Shown: one piece after another, positions 27,623 through 36,632 of the stretch
Layout: every line of letters starts with the position of its first letter
How positions within the stretch are numbered: position 1 is the stretch's first letter
Assembly: GCF_020171345.1 (NCBI RefSeq)
Contig: NZ_JAIUZM010000004.1
Coordinates: forward strand, 62,001 to 126,000
From: Microbulbifer agarilyticus
GTDB lineage: Bacteria > Pseudomonadota > Gammaproteobacteria > Pseudomonadales > Cellvibrionaceae
Length of the DNA: 64,000 nucleotides
Reading direction: 5' to 3'
The notes under the pieces: model-generated
What the model saw: the letters and a program-made list of their open reading frames with translations, nothing else
Told to the model about the DNA's origin: nothing
The model's database searches: none
Program-made: the position numbers and the translations under genes

Positions 27623-29110
27623 ATGCCAGTGACAAACGTTCGAAGAGGCCTGATTTGGTTGCGCAACGATCTGCGCATGGCCGACAACACCGCCCTGTAC
27701 CGCGCTGCAAAAAGCTGTGATGAACTTGCCGCAGTCTTCATCGCCTGCCCAGACACCTGGGCTAGTCATGGTGATGGTGACAATGTAGTCGCCATGCGGC
27801 TGCGCTCTCTGCGCCAGTTGCAGGGAGCGCTGCTCAAGAAGAACATTCCCCTGTATTTTCTGGAGGCACCGGCGTTTAGTGATGTCGATGGTGCGCTCGC
27901 TCAAATTGCGCAGAAGCTGCAGGTGGACGCATTGTTTGCCAATGCGGAATATCCGGTAAATGAGCTGGCACGTGATCACGCGGTCAAAAAAGCACTGGGT
28001 AAACTGAACGTTACGGTAGAGTACTTCACCGACCGCACCTTGATCCCACCGGGTAGCCTTACGACGGGTAGTGGTGACGGCTACAAAGTTTTCACACCTT
28101 TCAAACGAGCGTTCATCTCTGCGCACAGTAATAGCGGCGAGGCGTTTGGCTGCTTGCCCGCACCGCGCGCGTTGCCCGCCGACCACCTGTCGCAGTGGCC
28201 TGAGTGGATCGCGCTCGACGGTGAACACAATCTGGTGCGCAGCATTCCCGATACATTGAGCGGCTATGGAGTGGCTGCCGGTGGTGAAGAGCGGGTCCTG
28301 GATTGGCCAGTGGGAGAAGCGGCCGGCGCGCGTACGCTGAAAAAATTTGCCGACGTGATTGATGATTACGAGGAGTGTCGGGATTTCCCTGCGCGCGAAA
28401 ATACATCGCGGCTGTCCCCCTATTTGAACTGCGGCGCGGTCTCTGTACGTCAGTGTGTACAGCTGGCAGTGGCAAATAATGATGGCCGCTGGGATGGGCC
28501 AAGCAAGGGGGCAACTGTCTGGCTCAGCGAAATACTGTGGCGTGAGTTCTATCAGCACCTGGTGGTAAATTTTCCCCGGGTATGCCGCAACACGCCGTTT
28601 AAGCCCGAAACCGAAGCCGTGCCCTGGTCCGACTGCGCGGAGGATTTCGAGCGCTGGTGCGAAGGACAAACAGGTGTGCCGATTGTGGATGCGGCAATGC
28701 GCCAGCTCAATCAGACGGGCTGGATGCACAATCGGCTGCGTATGGTCGTGGCCTCGTTCCTGACCAAAAATTTGCTCACCGATTGGCGCAAAGGTGAGCA
28801 ATATTTTATGCAGCAGTTGGTCGATGCGGATTTTGCTGCCAACAACGGCGGCTGGCAGTGGGCGGCATCCACTGGCACCGATGCCGCACCGTACTTTCGC
28901 GTGTTTAATCCCTACAGCCAATCGAAACGCTTTGATCCCAAGGGTGAGTTTATTCGTGCGTATATTCCCGAGCTGGCAGAGTTGTCAGATCGGGATATTC
29001 ATTGCCCGCCGCAAGATTTATTTTCCGAACACAGTTATCCGCCGCCCATTTGTGATGTGACTGAATCGCGAAAAATCGCGATTGAAGCTTTCGCCAACTT
29101 GAAGAAATAG
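27623..29110 (+). CDS. phrB: Deoxyribodipyrimidine photo-lyase (class I CPD photolyase)
   Basis: The 495-residue flavoprotein uses blue light to split cyclobutane pyrimidine dimers in DNA. The N-terminal antenna domain starts with LIWLRNDLRMADN, and the C-terminal FAD domain carries TSRLSPYLNCGA, WREFYQHL, MRQLNQTGWMHNRLRM and NGGWQWAASTGTD, all canonical for E. coli-type class I photolyases, including the tryptophans used in photoreduction. The frame could start at a TTG inside the upstream gene, but the ATG at 27623 is the natural start, seven bases after DUF523/DUF1722. It is translationally close-coupled and continues into the DUF2878 gene. Confidence 0.95.
   Translation: MPVTNVRRGLIWLRNDLRMADNTALYRAAKSCDELAAVFIACPDTWASHGDGDNVVAMRLRSLRQLQGALLKKNIPLYFLEAPAFSDVDGALAQIAQKLQVDALFANAEYPVNELARDHAVKKALGKLNVTVEYFTDRTLIPPGSLTTGSGDGYKVFTPFKRAFISAHSNSGEAFGCLPAPRALPADHLSQWPEWIALDGEHNLVRSIPDTLSGYGVAAGGEERVLDWPVGEAAGARTLKKFADVIDDYEECRDFPARENTSRLSPYLNCGAVSVRQCVQLAVANNDGRWDGPSKGATVWLSEILWREFYQHLVVNFPRVCRNTPFKPETEAVPWSDCAEDFERWCEGQTGVPIVDAAMRQLNQTGWMHNRLRMVVASFLTKNLLTDWRKGEQYFMQQLVDADFAANNGGWQWAASTGTDAAPYFRVFNPYSQSKRFDPKGEFIRAYIPELAELSDRDIHCPPQDLFSEHSYPPPICDVTESRKIAIEAFANLKK
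29064..29083 (+). repeat. Intragenic hairpin near the 3' end of phrB
   Basis: AATCGCGA and TCGCGATT pair perfectly around AAAA inside the last 16 codons of phrB. It may protect mRNA or be chance in a coding sequence. Confidence 0.35.
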
Positions 29111-29202
29111 CAATCCTCTGTTTTATTGCCTATATCTCTGCGCTTTTGTCGCCGGAGAGATTGCGCTCGCGATACAGAATATCCTGACGGATGCGTTGCC
29201 AA

Positions 29203-29718
29203 ATGCACTATAAAAAAATGGCCAACTTTGCGCTGTTTGTTGCCGGGTGGTGGGTGGCCTTACTCGGCGGCAATGCCATGGCATTAATTGCGCTGTTTAT
29301 GGTGCTCATGCTGCACTTTTTTATGTGGCGCGATATTCGTGATATTTTTCTGATTCTCGGTTTTATTTTCTGTGGCTTTGGCGTCGAGTGGGCGTTTATG
29401 TTGTATGGCATACAGGAATATCAATCCACACTGCCGCCGGCCTGGGTGATCTGTATCTGGGCGATGCTGGCGACCACCGTGCGCTATTCCCTGGCCTGGC
29501 TTATTCATAAACCCCTGCATGCGGCGCTTGCGGGCTTGCTTATCGCGCCGGTGTTTTACCTGAACAGTGTCTACCTTGGCCCGGTGGGCTGGGGGCGGCC
29601 GGTGTGGCAGTGCCTGTTGAGTATTGGCCTGGTGTGGAGCCTGCTGGCGGCACTGATCAGTGGGGTGCTGGCACCGCTAGTCAATCAGATGGATGCTGTG
29701 GAAAACCGTGTCGGCTGA
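29203..29718 (+). CDS. DUF2878 family membrane protein
   Basis: The 171-residue protein has about six transmembrane helices (starting FALFVAGWWVALLGG, ending LVWSLLAALISGVLAPL) and matches DUF2878, a family often found with photolyase and DUF1365/cyclopropane synthase genes in light- or stress-responsive cassettes. Starts at 29191, 29203 and 29218 are all possible; 29203 gives a short basic N-terminus before the first helix. It lies about 90 bp downstream of phrB, so it is probably in the same operon. The function is unknown. Confidence 0.78.
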   Translation: MHYKKMANFALFVAGWWVALLGGNAMALIALFMVLMLHFFMWRDIRDIFLILGFIFCGFGVEWAFMLYGIQEYQSTLPPAWVICIWAMLATTVRYSLAWLIHKPLHAALAGLLIAPVFYLNSVYLGPVGWGRPVWQCLLSIGLVWSLLAALISGVLAPLVNQMDAVENRVG

Positions 29719-29794
29719 TCACCGCAACAAGAAATTCCTTTCTCGCGATTAACCTATACTTGCCACGAAATTTCGCGGAGGTAAGGAGAACCCA

Positions 29795-31996
29795 GTGCGG
29801 CGAGACACAAAGGATTTGGGTGCTGGCAGTGTTGGTAGGGCGAGCTTGGCGACGTCGATGGCTCTGCTGCTGGGTATGGGGATAGTTGCAGCGGAGGGGC
29901 AGGCCGAAGAGGCGATATACGGTTCTCTGATCGTATTTGGCGACAGTCTTTCCGATAACGGCAATGCCGGCGTGTTTACCTCCGAAGATCCTCAGGGGAT
30001 TTATCCCCGTCAGCCCGCGGTATCCTTCCTCGCCGATTTGCTCGGCCTGCCCAAGGAAAACTCCTGTTTTGGCCTGGGCCCTGCATTTGGTGGCCTAATT
30101 CCTTGCGCGCCGGCACCGGGCACCATCGATCAACAGCTGCAGCAAATTGTGGATTCGGTGTTGACCAACGGCCCCAACTGGGCGGTGGGCGGTAACCGGA
30201 CCGCCGATGTGTTGCTGGATCTTGTCGGGCCGCAGCAGTTCCGCGTCCTATTTCCCGATACCACGGTGGCCGATCACAATACCCTGACCACGATATTGCC
30301 AGATTCCAGCCGTTGCGGGGCTGATGGCATCTGTAACCCGGCGCAGGGGGAGAGCCCATACCTCAGCCCTGTGGAAGTAGCGGCCGCGGTGTCGGCGTTT
30401 AATAACCCTGCCGCCTTGCAGGCACTGGTGGACGACCCCAATAACAATATCACCTTGACCGGCGTGCCCTTCGCCACCGGACAGGGCTACCTGCCGCAAA
30501 ATACGGTGTCACCCAATGATCTTTATTTCCTGAATGGTGGTGGCAACAATATTCTGGACGGCGTGAGTACCGGTACCATCAATTTTGATTCCATGACCCG
30601 CGCGGCGACGTTTCTATCGACCGCCGGCGGTGTGCTCAAGGCATACGGTGCCAAGTACATTGTTATGACCAACACCCCGCGCATTGGTAACACCCCGGCG
30701 ATCAACGTGCAGGGGCAGGCGGCGATCAACTATGCCAATCTCGGCACCGAAATTTTCAACGATCGCCTGCGGCGCCAGGTAAATGCGATCGGTAACATTT
30801 TGTTGCTGGATATGGAGGGGATACTTGAGCTTGCCATCGAAGACCCGACAGCGTTTGGCTTTGCCAATATCAATCAGAGTGCGTTTTGTTACGAAAACTG
30901 TGCAACACCGAGCCCAATCTACGGCGCGAACGGCAGCAATCCCAATGCAGATTTGCTGATCTTCAATGATGGTATCCACCCTACTTTGGCGGCACAGCGA
31001 TTACTGGCGGATTATTACTATCAAACCCTGACTGCGGCGATTCACTTTGGTGTATTGCCGGACCTCGGCTATGAAAACCTGCGTCAGCATCGTAAAAGTA
31101 TCGATCACCATCTGCTTTCCCAGCGCTATCGCGATCCCTACACCACGGTTTTCTTTGGCGCTAGTGTTAGCCATGCAGAGCTTGGTGTGGCGCCAGCGGT
31201 GAATGATGAGTATCCGGCCTGGGATGGCTTTGTGGGTATGAGTTTTGCCGGTTTTGACCACCTGGAGTGGGGGCTCGGCATGTCCTATGGGGGTAGCGAG
31301 TACGAGCCGAGCGATCTGTTTTTCAAGGCGCGTAATTTCAGCCTGAGTGCCTTTGCCCGCTGGGATAACGAACTCTTTTTCCTGGATGGCGGTGTGACCT
31401 TCTCAAATATCGACTACGACGATGTGCAGCGCACCATACGTATCGGCAATAAATTCCGGCATCGCCTCGATGGTGATACCGACGGCGAAGGTTACAGCGT
31501 GTTCCTGCGTGCCGGTTATGACACCGCGTTACAGGCCTGCGGGCATTTGGGCCCCTTTGTGTCCTTTGAGTGGACCGAGGTGGACGTCAACGGCTTCCGC
31601 GAGCGCACCGCCGACCGGTTGACCTACGCCGGCTCCTGGGGGCAGCGTCTCGATCCCCTTGGTTTGTGGGTGCACGGGCAGGACCGGGAATACCTGCGTT
31701 CGAAACTGGGCTTCTTCTATAACGGTGACGATGTGGGGGAGCACCAGTGGTTCGGCGAGTTCTGGCTGGAAACAACCAGTGGCGACGATTACGCCGATCT
31801 GGGTATCGGGGTCAATTCGATCTTCAACAACTGGGCGCGACTGCCGTCCTATCGCAGCAAGAATACCGGTATCTTCCAGAACGGCGTGGGTGCCATGGTG
31901 GGTGTCAGTATCAACGAAAAGCTGCGCATCGCAGCGGATGTGCTGGTGCGCCCGGATGACGCAATTGGCGGCTTGAGTCTGAACTATCGGTTCTAA
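29795..31996 (+). CDS. Autotransporter SGNH/GDSL esterase (EstA-like)
   Basis: The 733-residue protein is a type Va autotransporter. An unusually long signal peptide (about 38 residues) is followed by a GDSL lipase/esterase passenger with Ser51 in FGDSLSDNGN and a block V DxxH (NDGIHPTLAAQ) near residue 390. A C-terminal beta-barrel of about 270 residues ends in the aromatic SLNYRF expected for outer-membrane insertion. By analogy with EstA of P. aeruginosa the passenger would face the outside and hydrolyse glycerol esters or rhamnolipid-related lipids. The GTG start has AAGGAG six bases upstream. Confidence 0.92.
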   Translation: MRRDTKDLGAGSVGRASLATSMALLLGMGIVAAEGQAEEAIYGSLIVFGDSLSDNGNAGVFTSEDPQGIYPRQPAVSFLADLLGLPKENSCFGLGPAFGGLIPCAPAPGTIDQQLQQIVDSVLTNGPNWAVGGNRTADVLLDLVGPQQFRVLFPDTTVADHNTLTTILPDSSRCGADGICNPAQGESPYLSPVEVAAAVSAFNNPAALQALVDDPNNNITLTGVPFATGQGYLPQNTVSPNDLYFLNGGGNNILDGVSTGTINFDSMTRAATFLSTAGGVLKAYGAKYIVMTNTPRIGNTPAINVQGQAAINYANLGTEIFNDRLRRQVNAIGNILLLDMEGILELAIEDPTAFGFANINQSAFCYENCATPSPIYGANGSNPNADLLIFNDGIHPTLAAQRLLADYYYQTLTAAIHFGVLPDLGYENLRQHRKSIDHHLLSQRYRDPYTTVFFGASVSHAELGVAPAVNDEYPAWDGFVGMSFAGFDHLEWGLGMSYGGSEYEPSDLFFKARNFSLSAFARWDNELFFLDGGVTFSNIDYDDVQRTIRIGNKFRHRLDGDTDGEGYSVFLRAGYDTALQACGHLGPFVSFEWTEVDVNGFRERTADRLTYAGSWGQRLDPLGLWVHGQDREYLRSKLGFFYNGDDVGEHQWFGEFWLETTSGDDYADLGIGVNSIFNNWARLPSYRSKNTGIFQNGVGAMVGVSINEKLRIAADVLVRPDDAIGGLSLNYRF

Positions 31997-32199
31997 GGTT
32001 GCTTGGCGCGAGTACAGGCCGCGGCGTGGGAGGAGTTTTTGTGACCATCAGCCCTCGAACAGGGAGTCATTTGCGCACTGCCGCATAATCTGCGGCAGCG
32101 GCGGCGAAAAAATCCGGTTGCTGCGAAATCGGCTAGGCCGAAGCGGCATGGATTACCCCATCGGTTGTTAACTTAGCAGTATCGATAACAACCGAAACC
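31997..32199. other. Intergenic region upstream of the aminotransferase
   Basis: About 200 bp without coding potential; no terminator with a T-run is seen after the autotransporter gene. It includes GC-rich imperfect repeats (GCCGCATAATCTGCGGC around 32081-32097, arms GCCGCA/TGCGGC) that could form a small hairpin. Confidence 0.4.
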
Positions 32200-33405
32200 A
32201 TGGACCCGAAGATGTACGCTCCGCGCTTTAGCAAATTGAGCCAGGCCCTCCATTCCGCCGACGCCGACGTGTGGGCGGTGAGCGATCGCGCTCACCAGCT
32301 GGCAGACAAAGGTGAAGATGTAATTTTCCTGTGTGTCGGAGATCCAAACTTTGATACACCCGAGCCCATTCTGGATTTCGCTCGCGCCCGTCTCGGTGTA
32401 GGTCGCACCCACTATTCCCCCGCTGCCGGTGAGCTGGTGCTGCGCCGCGCAATTGCCGATATCGAAAGCAAGGTCAGTGATCACCCCTGTAGCCCGGATG
32501 ATGTAGTGGTATTCCCCGGCGGCACCAATGCCATTTTCGCGGTGCTGTCGTGCCTGCTGAATCCCGGTGAGCAGATCGTTATCCCCGAACCCATGTATAT
32601 CGGCTATGTGCCGATCACCGACGCGTTGCAGCTGGACGTGAAAAAGGTGTCCTGCCCTGCGGACAAGGGCTTCGCCTTTGAGATTGAATCCATCAAACAG
32701 GCTATCGGTAAAGATACCCGGGCGGTGATGATCAATACGCCGGTCAACCCCACCGGTGCCATGGCGACCCCGGAGCAGCTGCGCGAGCTGGCGAGCTATT
32801 GCCGCGAGCGCGGTGTGTGGCTGATCTCCGATGAAATGTACTCAATGATCACCTTTGCACGTCGCCATACTTCTCTGCGTACTGCCGCTGAGAAGCTTGA
32901 TAACGTGGTTGTAATCGACGGCTTGTCCAAGTCCCATGCTATGAGTGGCTGGCGCCTGGGTTGGGCTGTGGCACAGGGCGAACTGGTCGAGCGGCTGATT
33001 GAATACGCCGGCGCCACTATCTTCGGTTGTCCTCAATTTATTCAGGAAGCCGCCGCGTTTGCACTGGAATTTGATACCTACTTTGTGAAGCAGATGCGCG
33101 ACGCCTATGAGCGTCGCCGCGACCTGATTGTGGAGCGAATTAGCAAGATCCCGGGGCTGAGCTGTTACTCACCGGAAGCGGGCATGTTTGTAATGGTGGA
33201 TGTTTCCGCCGTTGCCCAGGATGGCGAAGCCTTCGCCAGCGCGTTGCTGGATGCGGAGCGCGTGTCGGTGTTGCCGGGTAAGCCATTCGGGCCGAGCGCG
33301 GTGAACCATGTGCGCCTGACCCTGGCAGCGGATGAAGCCGACTTGTCACGTGCGTTGGATCGCATCGAACGTTTTGTGATGGATGGTTGCCTGAAGGCGG
33401 GATAG
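32200..33405 (+). CDS. PLP-dependent class I/II aminotransferase, AruH-like
   Basis: The 401-residue enzyme is a fold-type I aminotransferase. The Schiff-base lysine sits in SLSKSHAMSGWR near residue 246 and the phosphate- and carboxylate-binding NTPVNPTG is near residue 182, with the C-terminal arginine in VRLTL. Overall it resembles the arginine:pyruvate transaminase AruH of P. aeruginosa and other aspartate-type transaminases, so arginine or a related amino acid is a plausible donor but not proven. The next gene is an Lrp/AsnC-type regulator, which suggests amino-acid-responsive control. The ATG at 32200 lacks a strong ribosome site; 32212 is an alternative. Confidence 0.88.
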   Translation: MDPKMYAPRFSKLSQALHSADADVWAVSDRAHQLADKGEDVIFLCVGDPNFDTPEPILDFARARLGVGRTHYSPAAGELVLRRAIADIESKVSDHPCSPDDVVVFPGGTNAIFAVLSCLLNPGEQIVIPEPMYIGYVPITDALQLDVKKVSCPADKGFAFEIESIKQAIGKDTRAVMINTPVNPTGAMATPEQLRELASYCRERGVWLISDEMYSMITFARRHTSLRTAAEKLDNVVVIDGLSKSHAMSGWRLGWAVAQGELVERLIEYAGATIFGCPQFIQEAAAFALEFDTYFVKQMRDAYERRRDLIVERISKIPGLSCYSPEAGMFVMVDVSAVAQDGEAFASALLDAERVSVLPGKPFGPSAVNHVRLTLAADEADLSRALDRIERFVMDGCLKAG

Positions 33406-33435
33406 TAGAAGGTGGGATAGTTGAAGGCGGGATTA
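33391..33435 (+). repeat. 15-bp tandem repeat across the aminotransferase stop codon
   Basis: Three near-identical 15-base units (consensus YTGAAGGCGGGATAG with one or two changes) run from 33391 to 33435. The first contains the gene's stop codon TAG, and the second contains another in-register TAG, so the tandem array does not alter the protein end. Confidence 0.8.
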
Positions 33436-33531
33436 TGCCGAGTTGCCGATCATGTGTTTCGGTGTCGCGTATTTCCCGCTATGCTGTTTCGGAATTGACC
33501 CTGTTTAAGAAATCAGTCGATAGCATTTGCC

Positions 33532-34008
33532 GTGAAAATTGATCGCCACAACCTCAAAATCCTGGAAGTCCTGCAGACCAATGCGCGTATCAGCAATCTG
33601 AACCTGGCGGATCAGATAGGCTTGTCGGAAAGTGCCTGTCTGGCGCGGGTAAAGAAACTCACCAGTGAGAAGTTTATTCGCGAGTACCAGGCCGAGGTGA
33701 ACCTCGACAAGGTGCGTCATGCGGAATTCTATGTAAACGTGGCACTCAAGCGCCAGGACGCGCGCACCAGCGAAAGCTTTCGTCGCGCCATCAACAAGAT
33801 TGAGCAGATTGTTTCCTGTGTGAAAATGTCCGGCGAGTTCGACTATATGCTGCGGTTTGTGTGCCCGGACGCCGGCGACTTTAACCGGGTGTCCGAGCAA
33901 TTGCTGGCCGATGAAGATGCCGCTATTACGCGCATGACTTCACATCTGGTGATTGAGAAAACCAAACCGTTTAATGGCTATCCGCTCGAGTTGTTGTTCC
34001 AGGACTAA
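33532..34008 (+). CDS. Lrp/AsnC family transcriptional regulator
   Basis: The 158-residue protein has the family's N-terminal winged helix-turn-helix (about residues 3-60: ILEVLQTNARISNLNLADQIGLSESACLARVKKL in several steps) and a C-terminal RAM/ligand-binding domain (about 65-150; VKMSGEFDYMLRF). Such regulators respond to amino acids and often control a neighbouring amino-acid gene, here the aminotransferase 126 bp upstream on the same strand. The GTG at 33532 is the only sensible start. Its operator is not recognisable. Confidence 0.92.
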   Translation: MKIDRHNLKILEVLQTNARISNLNLADQIGLSESACLARVKKLTSEKFIREYQAEVNLDKVRHAEFYVNVALKRQDARTSESFRRAINKIEQIVSCVKMSGEFDYMLRFVCPDAGDFNRVSEQLLADEDAAITRMTSHLVIEKTKPFNGYPLELLFQD

Positions 34009-34085
34009 TTTTTCCAGAACTGGTTATTCTTGGGTAAGCAGCCCGCCATCCAGCCAATACCGCGCTTGGCGCAGATATCTGCAAA

Positions 34086-35099
34086 TCAGATCACCAGAGC
34101 AATGGTTCGATCCACCAGCCACAGCGCGGAGACTCCCCCTACCAGATAAGCGACCGGCAGTGCACTGGCGACACTCGCCGAATGGCCGGTACGCAGTTCC
34201 CACTGGTGCACGCTGGGCAGCTTTCTGAGGGTCAGCATCAATATGCTGACCGCGACAATGAAGGCCAGTTGGCCGGCCTCTACGCCCAGGTTGAATACCG
34301 CCAGTGACAGAGGGATTTCGTGGGCGGGTACGCCGATTTCGGAGAGTGCCCCGGCGAATCCAAAGCCATGCAGCAGACCGAATGCAAACGCCACCAGCCA
34401 GGGCTTGCGAATAGCGAGGGTACTGCGACCTTCCAGCTTGTGCAGTATTTCCACCGCAATAAACACAATACTCAGGGCGATCACCGCTTCCACCGGCCCC
34501 TGGGGAGCCGACACAAGTCCTAGCACCGCTGCAGCCAGAGTAATACTGTGGGCAAGGGTAAAGGCGGTGATGGTGGTGATCAGCTGCTTGGTCCCGGTGA
34601 CCAGGACCATCAGCGCCAGCACAAACAGCAGGTGGTCAACTCCCAGCAAGATATGTTCAACACCTAAAACAAAGTACATGTTGGCAATCTCCCTTTTGCC
34701 CGCTTTGTTCTCTACCCGCATCAGCGGGTTATCCGGCAATAGGCGCACTACCTGCTCGCGCCCATCCAGCCATTGGATGCGCACCAGTGCATCCGTGAGG
34801 GTGTTTTCCAGTCCATCGATCACGATGGTGCTGTTTACAAACCCATTTGGATGGCTCACGCGCCAGCGCTCCACGTAATAGCCGCCGGCAAAAAGTGCGG
34901 TGGGCAAACTTCGGGACTGGCTTTGCTGGTCAAAAACCACATCCAGTGACAGCCTCAGGTCGCCCTGTGCCGGCACACGCCAGGTCACGTCAAACTCTCC
35001 CGAAACGACTTCCTGCAAGGTCAAAGCCGCCGGGCGCAATTCGTGCGCCTGCAGCGAGAGTGACAGCAGCAGGATGAGCACCGCAAGCAGGCTTTTCAC
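34086..35099 (-). CDS. HupE/UreJ family membrane protein
   Basis: The 337-residue product has a signal peptide-like first helix (SLLAVLILLLSLSLQAHE) and an extracytoplasmic beta-rich part of about 130 residues. From residue 170 on there are seven or so transmembrane helices with the HupE/UreJ signatures LGVEHILLGVDHLLF, FTLAHSITL and LLHGFGFAG. The histidines in these motifs are thought to bind metal, and relatives are proposed nickel or cobalt permeases. The start is a GTG overlapping the stop of the upstream PPIase gene (GTGA) and has GGAGGT nine bases before it, so translation is coupled. Confidence 0.85.
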   Translation of the reverse strand: MKSLLAVLILLLSLSLQAHELRPAALTLQEVVSGEFDVTWRVPAQGDLRLSLDVVFDQQSQSRSLPTALFAGGYYVERWRVSHPNGFVNSTIVIDGLENTLTDALVRIQWLDGREQVVRLLPDNPLMRVENKAGKREIANMYFVLGVEHILLGVDHLLFVLALMVLVTGTKQLITTITAFTLAHSITLAAAVLGLVSAPQGPVEAVIALSIVFIAVEILHKLEGRSTLAIRKPWLVAFAFGLLHGFGFAGALSEIGVPAHEIPLSLAVFNLGVEAGQLAFIVAVSILMLTLRKLPSVHQWELRTGHSASVASALPVAYLVGGVSALWLVDRTIALVI

Positions 35100-36001
35100 T
35101 GGCGAACTACCTCCCCGGCGGCGGGCGCATCCGTTATGGTTGTCGGGGAGGGGGGGGACGTAGATTCCGCAGCGGGTGGCAGCGGCGCGATGGAAACCGT
35201 GTATTTGTCCCGCAGGGTTTGATACTGGACGTGCAGTACGTCTTTGCGCTCTGCCTCCTGCCAGTCGCTCAGTACCTGGTCGCGGATTTCGGCAAACGCA
35301 GGCTGCACTTCGGGTACCAATTCGGTAATACGCACCAGATGCTCGCCGTAGGCCGAGGTCAGTGGTCCGGTCCATTCGCTGGTGGGCAGGTCGACAAGTT
35401 GCAGAGAAAAGTCGCTGCCGAAAACCCGATCAATACGATCGGGTGTTACCGACTCGAATCGGTAATCCAATAGCGAGCGATCACCGAGCTTGCGCGGGTC
35501 GCGGCCGGCGGTCAGGCGGGTGAGCACGATACGGGCGTCTTCTGCCACTTCGGCGCGCTTATCACTGTCGAGAAAAATCTGCTCAAAACTGTATTGCGCC
35601 GGGCTGGTGTATTCCTGCAAATTTTCCTGGTGGAATTGCTGCAGTAACCGCTCGGAGGGCTCGATGGCGTCCACCAGATCTTTTGCCAGAAATTCCATCT
35701 TGGTGCGCAGGCGGCGACGGATAACTGCGTCGTTCTGGTCGAGCCCCATATTCAGCGCTTCACGATAGAGCACTTCTTCGCGCACATACTCATCGATCAG
35801 GCGTTGCAGTTCTTTGTCGCTGGGTGGGCGTTGCCAGCCCCGTTCAAAGATCGAGGAAATGTTGCGAATGCGCGCCTCACTGATGACGATTTCTTCTTTA
35901 GAGGCGAAGCCGCCACTCTGGAAAATACTGCTGACACCAAAGAGTAGCGCCCCGATCAGGGCAAACTGGACACTGGGATCCTTGATCCAATGCAGCTTCA
36001 T
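35096..36001 (-). CDS. Membrane-anchored parvulin-type peptidyl-prolyl isomerase
   Basis: The 301-residue protein has one N-terminal membrane anchor (about residues 10-30), then a SurA-like helical chaperone region (RPPSDKELQRLIDEYVREEVLYREA near 55-80) and a parvulin-like domain (about 150-260; YSFEQIFLDSD, YGEHLVRITELVPE). A Pro/Thr/Ser-rich tail follows. It is probably a periplasmic folding factor. Its stop overlaps the GTG of the HupE/UreJ gene by four bases, so the two products are likely made together, perhaps so that the isomerase folds the HupE extracytoplasmic part. The ATG at 36001 has CGGAG seven bases upstream. Confidence 0.85.
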   Translation of the reverse strand: MKLHWIKDPSVQFALIGALLFGVSSIFQSGGFASKEEIVISEARIRNISSIFERGWQRPPSDKELQRLIDEYVREEVLYREALNMGLDQNDAVIRRRLRTKMEFLAKDLVDAIEPSERLLQQFHQENLQEYTSPAQYSFEQIFLDSDKRAEVAEDARIVLTRLTAGRDPRKLGDRSLLDYRFESVTPDRIDRVFGSDFSLQLVDLPTSEWTGPLTSAYGEHLVRITELVPEVQPAFAEIRDQVLSDWQEAERKDVLHVQYQTLRDKYTVSIAPLPPAAESTSPPSPTTITDAPAAGEVVRQ

Positions 36002-36237
36002 CTGTGAACTCCGATTTATCGATGTTATGGCGTGGTGACAGGTAAAGCTCAGTGAGAAAAAATTCTCATACCCTTGAGGGTAGTCCATGCTCCCGCATTC
36101 GAAAGGGAATATAGTTGGTGAGAAAACACTGGGTCAGGGGAAATAGGCAAGAAATGTAGTAATTCACGGCAGCGGGAAACTACACTGAACGCTGGAGTGG
36201 TATTTGGCGCAGCTTCACTGGTAATAAAGGTTTTGTG

Positions 36238-36549
36238 ATGAAATTTACGACAATCTGTTCATTTGCATTTGTCGCGTGTGGCCTGGTGCTTGGTGGTCAC
36301 GCACAGGCGGATAGTGTCGAGGACAAGTACAAGAAGTCCTGTCATATCTGTCACGATACCGGGGTGGCCAACGCACCCAAGGTACACGATGTCGAAGCCT
36401 GGAAGCCGCGCCTGGATAAAGGCATGGACACTCTGGTTAGCTCGATAAAAAACGGCCTCAATGCCATGCCGCCGGGCGGCATGTGTTCCGATTGCAGCGA
36501 TGAAGACTACAAGGCGTTGATCGAGTTTATGTCCAAACCGAAACAGTGA
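36238..36549 (+). CDS. Periplasmic monohaem cytochrome c5 family protein
   Basis: The 103-residue product has a signal peptide (about 25 residues, cleaving after HAQA) and one haem-binding site C35-H-I-C38-H39. A methionine ligand is likely in NAMPPGGM, and a second cysteine pair (CSDCSD) matches the disulfide that is typical of cytochrome c5. It probably carries electrons between respiratory complexes in the periplasm. The ATG at 36238 is preceded by AAAGG; a GTG one codon before it is less likely. The gene is isolated and convergent with the AraC-type gene. Confidence 0.92.
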   Translation: MKFTTICSFAFVACGLVLGGHAQADSVEDKYKKSCHICHDTGVANAPKVHDVEAWKPRLDKGMDTLVSSIKNGLNAMPPGGMCSDCSDEDYKALIEFMSKPKQ

Positions 36550-36632
36550 GCTGACTGGCTTGCCTTGTGAATAGACTTCAGGCTGTGTGTCTTTCCACCC
36601 GGAGGCTCGACTGGGATGGAATAGGAGGGTTT

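Noticed and set aside
27608-28921. A 437-codon minus-strand frame opposite phrB
   Set aside because: It is a shadow of the photolyase gene with no ribosome site or domain.
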